Shown here one piece after another: positions 1 to 5,237 of a stretch of DNA of 5,237 nt; position 1 is the first letter of the stretch, and each line of letters begins with the position of its first letter. The position numbers and the translations under genes were made by a program. The notes below the pieces were generated by a model. It was not told the DNA's origin. It ran no database searches and saw only the letters and a list, made by a program, of their open reading frames with translations. Source of the stretch: Clostridiales bacterium (GTDB taxonomy: Bacteria; Bacillota; Clostridia; Lachnospirales; WQUN01); the NCBI GenBank assembly GCA_031269415.1, contig JAISZF010000171.1, positions 1 to 5,237 on the forward strand, given 5' to 3'.

Positions 1-1360
1 CGTCCCACAAAGTATCCAGCTCGGTTTTACAATACGACTTTATGTCGGCAACTTCAGGCAGGTCATACACACATTCGCCCTTTATGAAAACAGGTCCCAG
101 CAATTCACGCACCGTATACATTCCCGCGTTCAGCGTCATGGATTTCCATGTGGCCAGCGGGTCGAATATGGTAAGATCCTCCGAGGGATCCAGCCGCTCG
201 TTAATCAATGTGATCAAATCGGCTTTAAACTTTCCGCTATCGCGGTCATACAGACGGAATACCTTCTTGTCCCCCGGGTTCGTTACCTTTTCCGAGTTCT
301 CCGATAATTTAATCTTAGGTATCAATTCACCCTTTTCGCCCGTTTCCGCGGCTAATTTATACACCCCGCCGAACGCCGGGCAATCCACCGAAGTGATTAA
401 GTTGGTTCCGACGCCCCAGAGAGTGATCTTCGCGTCCTGAATCTTCAACTGGGCGATCAGGTTTTCATCCAAATCGCTGGAAGCGGAGATTACGGCGTCC
501 GTAAAGCCTTCCGAGTCCAGCATTTTGCGTGCCATTTTGGATATATACGCCAAATCGCCGCTGTCCAGCCGGATGCCGTAACCCTTGAGAGGAACGCCGG
601 CTTCGCGCGCTTCTTTAAACACGGTAATCGCGTTCGGCAACCCGGATCGCAGGGTGTCATACGTATCAACCAATAGGACGCACGCCTGCGGGAATACCTT
701 CGCGTACTCGCGGAACGCGTCCAGTTCGTTTTCAAAACTCATAACCCAACTGTGCGCGTGCGTACCCCTCACGGGAATACCGAACATCTTTCCGGCCAGT
801 ACGTCGCTGGTGGCGGCGCAGCCCCCGATAAACGCCGCGCGCGCGCCATACACACCCGCGTCCGGGCCTTGGGCTCGCCTAAGCCCGAATTCCAGCACGG
901 GATCTCCTTGCGCCGCCTGACATACCCTCGCCGCCTTTGTGGCGATAAGGCTCTGATGATTTATAATCGTGAGCAACGCGGTTTCTAAGAGCTGAGCTTG
1001 GAAAACCGGGGCTTTAACCTTCAGCAGCGGTTCGTGGGGAAATACCACGGTGCCCTCCGGAACAGCCCAGATATCGCCGGTAAAGCGAAACTCCTCAAGC
1101 GCGCTTAAAAAAGCGGCGTCAAAAAACCCCGTCCCACTCAAATAGGCGATATCCTCGTCCGAAAAATTCAGTCCGCGTATATATTCCACCGCCTGCTCCA
1201 GCCCGGCGGCAATGGCGTATCCGTTGCCCGATGGATTGCGGCGGTAGAAGAGATCAAAGACAACGACGCGATCGGCCATGTCAGCGTTCAGATAGCCGCG
1301 CATCATCGTCAGTTCGTAGAAATCAGTCAGAAGGGTTAAGTTCCGGCTGTCATTTATCAA
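1..1360 (-). CDS. pncB: Nicotinate phosphoribosyltransferase, 3' end beyond the window
   Basis: Joins nicotinate and PRPP, with ATP hydrolysis, to give nicotinate mononucleotide in cytoplasmic NAD salvage (Preiss-Handler route). I translated the frame by hand from 1360 to the left edge: 453 codons, no stop or frameshift. Visible motifs are the N-terminal TDFYELTM (residues 12-19), RGTHAHSW (198-205, where the second His, H203, probably corresponds to the autophosphorylated histidine of the family), RLDSGDLAY (264-272) and WGVGTNLITS (315-324). These match the Firmicutes-type subfamily, usually about 480-490 residues, so roughly the last 30 residues lie outside the window. The start is TTG at 1360-1358: an in-frame TGA precedes it directly, the next in-frame ATG would remove the TDFYELTM motif, and an AGAAGGTGAT ribosome site is well placed. 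It lies 4 nt after asd and is probably translationally coupled to it. The identity is secure; the exact start is likely. Confidence 0.95.
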   Translation of the reverse strand, partial: MINDSRNLTLLTDFYELTMMRGYLNADMADRVVVFDLFYRRNPSGNGYAIAAGLEQAVEYIRGLNFSDEDIAYLSGTGFFDAAFLSALEEFRFTGDIWAVPEGTVVFPHEPLLKVKAPVFQAQLLETALLTIINHQSLIATKAARVCQAAQGDPVLEFGLRRAQGPDAGVYGARAAFIGGCAATSDVLAGKMFGIPVRGTHAHSWVMSFENELDAFREYAKVFPQACVLLVDTYDTLRSGLPNAITVFKEAREAGVPLKGYGIRLDSGDLAYISKMARKMLDSEGFTDAVISASSDLDENLIAQLKIQDAKITLWGVGTNLITSVDCPAFGGVYKLAAETGEKGELIPKIKLSENSEKVTNPGDKKVFRLYDRDSGKFKADLITLINERLDPSEDLTIFDPLATWKSMTLNAGMYTVRELLGPVFIKGECVYDLPEVADIKSYCKTELDTLWD

Positions 1361-1363
1361 TCA

Positions 1364-1373
1364 ATCACCTTCT
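1364..1373 (-). promoter_or_regulatory. Ribosome-binding site of pncB, overlapping the end of asd
   Basis: The minus strand reads AGAAGGTGAT here. The GGTGAT part pairs exactly with the 16S 3' tail (AUCACC). Counting from the GG, the spacing to the TTG at 1360 is 7 nt. The site contains the asd stop codon TGA (1367-1365), so ribosomes ending on asd are in place to start pncB. It favours the TTG over the ATG at 1353, which is 14 nt away and opens only a five-codon frame. Confidence 0.7.
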
Positions 1374-2345
1374 CAGAAGTAGTTCCGCTATCTGTACGGC
1401 GTTATACGCCGCGCCCTTGCGCACGCTGTCCGACACGACCCAGAGATTAACGCCGTTTTCCACGCTGTTATCCCGCCGGACGCGCCCCACGTAAACGTCG
1501 TTCGTGCCCGCCGCGTCTATAGCCATGGGGTATACCCCGGCGGACGGATCGTCCCTGACCACGATTCCGGGGCTGTTTTGAAGCAGCGCCCTCAGTTCGT
1601 CCAGCTCAAACGGCTTTTCAAACTCCGCGTTGATAGACTCGCTGTGTCCGAAAAAGACCGGCACGCGGACGCATGTGGCCGTTACCCTCAATTCCGGCGC
1701 GTGCATGATCTTTCTCGTTTCATTGATCATTTTCTCTTCCTCTTTAGTATACCCGTCTTCCAGAAATACATCTATCTGCGGCAGGCAATTACCCGCAATC
1801 GGGTGAGGGAATTTTTTCGGCGCGCCGCCTTTCAGTCCTTCTTCCAGATCCCGCACGCCGCCCATACCCGCGCCCGCCACCGCCTGATAAGTGGAATACA
1901 CAATCCGCTTGATCCCGTAGGCACGGTGCGGCGGCCACAGCGCCACAACCGCCTGAATGGTGGAACAGTTGGGGTTAGCGATAATTCCCTTGTGCCATTT
2001 GACGTCTTCCGGGTTAACCTCCGGCACAACCAGCGGCACACCCTCTTTCATCCGCCAAGCGGAACTGTTGTCCACCACGACGCAGCCCGACGCAGCCGCG
2101 ATAGGCGCGTACTTCAGGCTGATTCCCCCACCCGCCGAGAACAGGGCAATGTCTATTCCCCTGTCAAAGCTGTGTTCGTCCAGTTCCTCCACCCGGAAAT
2201 TCTTTCCGTTGAATTCCAATTCCTGCCCGGCGGATCGTTTCGAAGCGAAGAGATATAATTCATCTATGGGGAAATTCCGTTCCGATAAAACTTTTAGAAA
2301 ATTCCGGCCAACCATGCCGGTCGCGCCGACAACCGCTATCTTCAT
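1365..2345 (-). CDS. asd: Aspartate-semialdehyde dehydrogenase
   Basis: Reduces L-aspartyl-4-phosphate to aspartate semialdehyde with NADPH, the branch-point step for threonine, methionine and lysine. The protein is 326 residues, close to the usual 330-340. It has the Rossmann motif GATGMVG (7-13), the SAGGG loop (70-74), the active-site motif ANPNCST with the catalytic Cys127, the STYQAVAGAG segment (151-160), and RVPVFFGHSES with the probable catalytic His234. The C-terminal segment WVVSDSVRKGAA (302-313) also fits the family, with Ser307 where Asn is common. The start is ATG 2345, giving the standard MKIAVVGATG beginning; an open frame extends upstream to 2414, but that part only overlaps the end of lysC. 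A GAGGG ribosome site lies about 5-6 nt upstream. The gap after lysC is 13 nt. LysC supplies its substrate and Hom uses its product, so operon membership makes direct sense. Confidence 0.97.
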   Translation of the reverse strand: MKIAVVGATGMVGRNFLKVLSERNFPIDELYLFASKRSAGQELEFNGKNFRVEELDEHSFDRGIDIALFSAGGGISLKYAPIAAASGCVVVDNSSAWRMKEGVPLVVPEVNPEDVKWHKGIIANPNCSTIQAVVALWPPHRAYGIKRIVYSTYQAVAGAGMGGVRDLEEGLKGGAPKKFPHPIAGNCLPQIDVFLEDGYTKEEEKMINETRKIMHAPELRVTATCVRVPVFFGHSESINAEFEKPFELDELRALLQNSPGIVVRDDPSAGVYPMAIDAAGTNDVYVGRVRRDNSVENGVNLWVVSDSVRKGAAYNAVQIAELLLRR

Positions 2346-2358
2346 AAGAGCCCTCTCT

Positions 2359-2856
2359 CTACCGTCTCGCGTCAATCGCCGCCGCGCCGCTGAAGAACCT
2401 GTCGTGAACCACATTGGCGGCCGCGTCGGCTTCGCGTTCGTCTATCAACACAGAGATCTTTATCTCAGAGGTGGAAATCATCATAATATTAATGCCGCCC
2501 GCATACAGCGCCTCAAACAGCATGGACGCCACGCCGGGGTGCGAGGCCATGCCGGCGCCCACCACGGATACCTTAACTATCTTGTCGTCATAAGAAATGC
2601 TCTCAAACCCCAGCTTGGGCTGATTATCCGTTAACAGCTTTACGGCGTTCGGCAAATCGTTCTTTGTGACGGTAAACGCGATATCCTTAGTCGCTCCGCG
2701 ACCGATAGACTGCAGAATAATATCCACAATAATCTTCTCTTTAGCCAGCAGAGAGAACATCTTATACGCCATGCCGGGCTTATTCCTGATACCGATCACC
2801 GAAATGCTGGCAACATTCTTGTCCATTGCCAGTCCGCTGATATACGTGCTTTCCAC
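2359..2856 (-). CDS. lysC: Predicted aspartate kinase beta subunit (internal in-frame start within lysC)
   Basis: In-frame with lysC, a GTG codon (2856-2854, residue 245 of the alpha subunit) is preceded by AAGGAGG at 8 nt. Translation from it would give a 165-residue protein consisting of the two ACT domains without the kinase domain. In B. subtilis aspartokinase II and in Corynebacterium glutamicum, lysC makes such a beta subunit by an in-phase internal start. The B. subtilis beta chain has about 163 residues, and the holoenzyme is alpha2beta2 with effector sites at the ACT interfaces. The position, length and domain boundary all agree. The ribosome site is seen directly; actual production of the beta chain is inferred. 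Confidence 0.78.
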   Translation of the reverse strand: MESTYISGLAMDKNVASISVIGIRNKPGMAYKMFSLLAKEKIIVDIILQSIGRGATKDIAFTVTKNDLPNAVKLLTDNQPKLGFESISYDDKIVKVSVVGAGMASHPGVASMLFEALYAGGINIMMISTSEIKISVLIDEREADAAANVVHDRFFSGAAAIDARR

Positions 2857-3588
2857 CTTTGCTTCCTCCTTAACGAATGTGCCTTCCGCGTCGGACATGC
2901 TGGAGCGTACCACCAGCATAACCTGATATTTCTTTGCCAGTTCAACGGATCGAGTGGCCAGTACCTTCGCTCCCAGCGAAGCCAGTTCGAGCATTTCGTC
3001 ATAACTGATTTCATCCATCTTCCGGGCGTTTTTAACCACGCGGGGATCCGCGGTATAGACTCCGTCCACGTCCGTGTATATCTCGCAGAAATCCGCTTTC
3101 AGCACGGCCGCTAGGGCGACCGCCGTGGTATCCGAGCCTCCCCTGCCTAGGGTGGTAATGTCGCCGTATCGGTTTATGCCCTGAAACCCCGCCGCAATCA
3201 CAATATTATTCCGTTCCAGTTCCGTATATATACGTTCGGCGTCAATGCTCCGGATGCGCGCGGCCCCATGCGTGGAAGACGAACGCAAGCCTATCTGCTG
3301 CCCTGTCAGCGACACCGCGTTAAGGCCGAGTTTCTGCAAAGCCATCGCCATCAGCGCCACAGACTGCTGCTCTCCGGTGGAAAGCAGCATATCCAACTCG
3401 CGTTTACTGGGATTCGGGTTGATTTCATTTGCTCTCCGAATCAGTTCGTCGGTCGTGTCGCCCTGCGCCGACAACACCACGACAACCTGATTCCCTTTTC
3501 GGTATGTGTCCGCGATACGGCGTGCCACATTAAACACCCGTTCGGCGTCAGCCACGGATGACCCCCCGAATTTCTGCACATACAGCAA
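2359..3588 (-). CDS. lysC: Aspartate kinase, monofunctional, alpha subunit
   Basis: Phosphorylates L-aspartate with ATP, the committed and usually feedback-controlled first step of the pathway. From TTG 3588 it is 409 residues, typical of the monofunctional Gram-positive class. Kinase domain motifs are KFGGSS (6-11), GDTTDEL (43-49), STGEQ (70-74), GRGGSDTTA (148-156) and YTDVDGVYTADPR (171-183). Two ACT regulatory domains follow, at roughly 262-327 (GIRNKPGMAYKMFSLL) and 338-400 (VVGAGMASHPGVASMLFEAL, then NIMMISTSEIKISVLI). No homoserine dehydrogenase is fused to it. No ATG start exists in frame. TTG 3588 is preferred because AAAGGA (3603-3598) lies 9 nt upstream; TTG 3597, three codons earlier and overlapping the thrB stop, would directly abut that site. 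With TTG 3588 the gap to thrB is 1 nt, so coupling is likely. The effector (lysine, threonine or both) cannot be read from the sequence with confidence. The gene contains a second start for a beta subunit. Confidence 0.96.
   Translation of the reverse strand: MLYVQKFGGSSVADAERVFNVARRIADTYRKGNQVVVVLSAQGDTTDELIRRANEINPNPSKRELDMLLSTGEQQSVALMAMALQKLGLNAVSLTGQQIGLRSSSTHGAARIRSIDAERIYTELERNNIVIAAGFQGINRYGDITTLGRGGSDTTAVALAAVLKADFCEIYTDVDGVYTADPRVVKNARKMDEISYDEMLELASLGAKVLATRSVELAKKYQVMLVVRSSMSDAEGTFVKEEAKVESTYISGLAMDKNVASISVIGIRNKPGMAYKMFSLLAKEKIIVDIILQSIGRGATKDIAFTVTKNDLPNAVKLLTDNQPKLGFESISYDDKIVKVSVVGAGMASHPGVASMLFEALYAGGINIMMISTSEIKISVLIDEREADAAANVVHDRFFSGAAAIDARR
2865..2871 (-). promoter_or_regulatory. 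Internal Shine-Dalgarno site for the LysC beta subunit
   Basis: The minus strand reads AAGGAGG, complementary over all seven bases to the 16S anti-Shine-Dalgarno sequence. It is followed by the 8-nt spacer AAGCAAAG and then GTG. It sits inside the lysC coding sequence (codons for V-K-E-E) and is stronger than any of the ribosome sites at the operon's ordinary gene starts. Confidence 0.8.
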
Positions 3589-3589
3589 A

Positions 3590-4474
3590 TTAATCAATCC
3601 TTTCTATCTGAACGCCGGCGTCGTCCGGTTCTATAAATTGAAATGACCATTCGGATGGCAGCTTTGGAACAAAACGCGCGAGATGCCCGCGCCGCACGAC
3701 GGCGATAACCGTCGGCCCAGCGCCGCTCAGGAACACGCCCAGCGCGCCTTTATTCAGGCATTCGGCGAATATCCCGTTCATACCCGGAATAATTTTTGAT
3801 CGGTAAGGCTGATGTATAACATCCTGCATGGCTGTCTTTAACAATTCAAAGCGCCCGCTCGTCAGCGCGGCGGTTAAGAGGGCGGCGCGGGAGGCGTTAA
3901 AAACGGCGTCCTCCCTGCCGTAACTGTTCGGCAGTACCTTTCTCGCCTGTTCCGTGGGCAGCGGAAAATCGGGTATCATTACGGCAAAAGCCAGGTCGCT
4001 CAATTTCGGCGTGTCCAGTTTGCAGCAGAACAGCCGACCGTTATCCATCGCGCCGGCCACAATTCCGCCTAAAAACGCGGGTGCGGCGTTATCGGGGTGG
4101 CCTTCCAACCTTGCGGCCATTTGCAGGAGTTCATCCCGTGACAGCCCCGCGCGCGAGATTTCATTGGCGGCGGCCAGTCCGGAAACGATACATGCCGCGC
4201 TGCTGCCAAGCCCGCGCGTCAATGGAATAAGGTCATGCTGGATCATATGCAGGCCCGGCTGTTTTTTCCCTATCTCTTTGAAAAAATTTTCTATGGTGAT
4301 ATATATCAGATTCCGCCTGTCCAGAGGAATCGGCTGATTCGAGCGGCTCTCAATCAGCAGATCGCGATCCGACTCCTCGACGTACAGTGTGTTATACAAT
4401 TGCAGCGCCATACCTACGCAGTCAAATCCGGGACCCATATTAGCCGTAGTGGCGGGGGTTCTAACCTTTATCAT
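3590..4474 (-). CDS. thrB: Homoserine kinase (GHMP family)
   Basis: Transfers phosphate from ATP to L-homoserine, giving O-phosphohomoserine, the substrate of threonine synthase. The protein is 294 residues, normal for ThrB. It begins MIKVRTPATTANMGPGFDCV, the standard N-terminal substrate-side motif. The GHMP phosphate-binding loop is LTRGLGSSAA (85-94), followed by EGHPDNAAPA (124-133), HQPYR (221-225), and the C-terminal glycine-rich motif SGAGPTVIAVV (250-260). The start is ATG 4474: the frame is open upstream to 4555, but the extra residues only overlap the end of hom and match nothing typical of the family. The ribosome site is weak (GGCGG, 5 nt before ATG), so translation may depend on ribosomes arriving from hom, whose stop is 13 nt upstream. 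ThrB acts directly on the product of the upstream neighbour Hom. Confidence 0.97.
   Translation of the reverse strand: MIKVRTPATTANMGPGFDCVGMALQLYNTLYVEESDRDLLIESRSNQPIPLDRRNLIYITIENFFKEIGKKQPGLHMIQHDLIPLTRGLGSSAACIVSGLAAANEISRAGLSRDELLQMAARLEGHPDNAAPAFLGGIVAGAMDNGRLFCCKLDTPKLSDLAFAVMIPDFPLPTEQARKVLPNSYGREDAVFNASRAALLTAALTSGRFELLKTAMQDVIHQPYRSKIIPGMNGIFAECLNKGALGVFLSGAGPTVIAVVRRGHLARFVPKLPSEWSFQFIEPDDAGVQIERID
3598..3603 (-). promoter_or_regulatory. Ribosome-binding site of lysC, inside the end of thrB
   Basis: The minus strand reads AAAGGA, 9 nt before TTG 3588 and within the last codons of thrB. It decides the start: it abuts the alternative TTG at 3597 with no spacer, so that codon is the poorer choice. 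The overlap with the thrB end suggests coupling of the two genes. Confidence 0.6.
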
Positions 4475-4487
4475 AAACGCCGCCCGT

Positions 4488-5237
4488 CTATCTGCCGACG
4501 TAGAGCCGCAATGCGCTTCTAACGCCGACGCCGAAGGTTTCTTTAAAGAGTCCAATCTTTTCCGCGAATTCCCGTTCTTTCATCGGAGGCGTGTAAAACG
4601 CCGCCTGATCGGGTATATCCGCTTCCGCCCAAATCAGATCATCCATCCCAAAAAGCGTTTCGGCGGCTTTTCGCGCCTTCTGCCGGTCTGTGAAAGTATA
4701 CCGAACCATACGCGTGTTTATCACCTCACCCGCGGAAGACAGCTCGGCTTCGTCCGCCGACCATGCCGGCGCTTCATTTCCGAATCTCAACGCCTCGGCC
4801 ATATCGCTGACAATAGCCCCCGCGGTTGGGTATTTCCCGGCTCCCCTGCCGCTTAGCAGGATGTTGTCTTTCGCGTCGAAAGTGAGGCTTACGGCGTTAT
4901 AGACATCGTCGACCACGCCAAACCGCGAATCTCTTGACAATATCATGGGGGCGACCGCCGCCTCAATTACGCCGTCCTTGATATCCGCTTTGGCAATGAG
5001 TTTTATTGTATTGCCCGAGGCCTCGGCAAAGGCGAAATCATCGGCGGTAATCTCCGAAATGCCTTCAGTGGGTATCTTGGAGAAATTTATATATTTGCCC
5101 AAGCAGATAGATAACAGTATCGCCAGCTTTCGACATGCGTCAAACCCGTCTATATCGGCGGAAGGGTCACGCTCCGCGTACCCCCTGCTCTGCGCGTCTT
5201 TAAGCGTTTCCTCAAACCCCGCGCCGTGTTCGCGCAT
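4488..5237 (-). CDS. hom: Homoserine dehydrogenase, C-terminal 249 residues (5' end beyond the window)
   Basis: Reduces aspartate semialdehyde to homoserine with NAD(P)H. Only the catalytic and C-terminal parts are visible; the N-terminal nucleotide-binding domain (about 170 residues) lies past the right edge. The ATG at the edge is an internal Met of the helix before the GYAE motif, not the start. The segment GYAERDPSADIDGFDACRKL (visible residues 19-38) has E22, D28, D33 and K37 at the same spacing as E208, D214, D219 and catalytic K223 of yeast Hom6, so the active site looks intact. GRGAGKYPTAGAIVSD (130-145) is the conserved cofactor and dimer region. The last 75 or so residues (from about 174) sit where Gram-positive Hom proteins carry an ACT domain, but the usual DRPGVLA-like pattern is missing. 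Hom makes the substrate of ThrB, the next gene, 13 nt downstream. Confidence 0.95.
   Translation of the reverse strand: MREHGAGFEETLKDAQSRGYAERDPSADIDGFDACRKLAILLSICLGKYINFSKIPTEGISEITADDFAFAEASGNTIKLIAKADIKDGVIEAAVAPMILSRDSRFGVVDDVYNAVSLTFDAKDNILLSGRGAGKYPTAGAIVSDMAEALRFGNEAPAWSADEAELSSAGEVINTRMVRYTFTDRQKARKAAETLFGMDDLIWAEADIPDQAAFYTPPMKEREFAEKIGLFKETFGVGVRSALRLYVGR

Noticed and set aside
42..440. Plus-strand frame of 132 codons near the left edge
   Set aside because: It is antisense to the conserved C-terminal part of pncB and has no family resemblance or clear ribosome site.
490..735. An 81-codon minus-strand frame inside pncB that could suggest a broken gene
   Set aside because: It is out of frame with pncB. 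The pncB frame itself is continuous from 1360 to the left edge, with all motifs in order, so there is no frameshift or pseudogene.
2346..2358. Small inverted repeat AGAGGGCTCT over the asd ribosome site as a possible regulatory hairpin
   Set aside because: The stem is only 3-4 bp and has almost no loop, so it is too weak to support a terminator or a switch.
2346..2414. Upstream start for asd, adding 23 residues
   Set aside because: The extension is Arg-rich and overlaps the end of lysC, while the Rossmann fold starts normally at ATG 2345 with its own ribosome site.
1578..2634. Two long plus-strand open frames (226 and 225 codons) opposite asd and lysC
   Set aside because: They lie antisense to genes with full family motifs. 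Their translations are rich in Arg, His, Pro and Ser with no recognisable domain, and they overlap each other. They are shadow frames of a moderately GC-rich coding strand.
4475..4555. Upstream start for thrB, adding 27 residues
   Set aside because: The extra segment overlaps hom, is not homoserine-kinase-like, and the standard MIKVRTPATTAN start is present at 4474.
4235..4856. Plus-strand frames opposite the hom-thrB junction
   Set aside because: They cross two well-supported minus-strand genes and show low-complexity shadow composition, with no domain recognised.
5235..5237. ATG at the right edge as the start of hom
   Set aside because: The visible protein begins in the middle of the homoserine dehydrogenase catalytic region and lacks the NAD(P)-binding domain. 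The Met is internal and the gene continues outside the window.

Overview
The window is a single, densely packed minus-strand operon with about half G+C. It encodes the threonine/homoserine arm of the aspartate pathway followed by an NAD-salvage gene. In transcription order (right to left) the genes are: hom (homoserine dehydrogenase, 5' end cut by the right window edge), thrB (homoserine kinase), lysC (monofunctional aspartate kinase), asd (aspartate-semialdehyde dehydrogenase) and pncB (nicotinate phosphoribosyltransferase, 3' end cut by the left edge). The gaps are 13, 1, 13 and 4 nt. No promoter, terminator, RNA gene, repeat array or mobile element is visible, and no non-coding stretch exceeds about 15 nt.

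LysC and Asd convert aspartate to aspartyl phosphate and then to aspartate semialdehyde. Hom reduces the semialdehyde to homoserine, and ThrB phosphorylates homoserine to the direct substrate of threonine synthase (thrC is not in the window). PncB makes nicotinate mononucleotide for NAD(P). Two of the other enzymes, Asd and Hom, use NAD(P)H, which is a possible but unproven reason for the linkage.

The most informative detail is inside lysC. A complete AAGGAGG ribosome-binding site lies 8 nt before an in-frame GTG, exactly at the border between the kinase and ACT regulatory domains. This predicts a separate 165-residue beta subunit, as is known for Bacillus subtilis aspartokinase II and Corynebacterium LysC. 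Two genes (lysC and pncB) appear to use TTG starts that follow almost directly on the preceding stop codon, which suggests translational coupling.

The Shine-Dalgarno sequences, the LysC class, the Firmicutes-type PncB and the overall sequence character suggest a Gram-positive bacterium of the Clostridia, perhaps an uncultured gut or rumen lineage. That placement is inference. I found no sign of an unknown defence or mobile system; this is core metabolism with an unusual arrangement.
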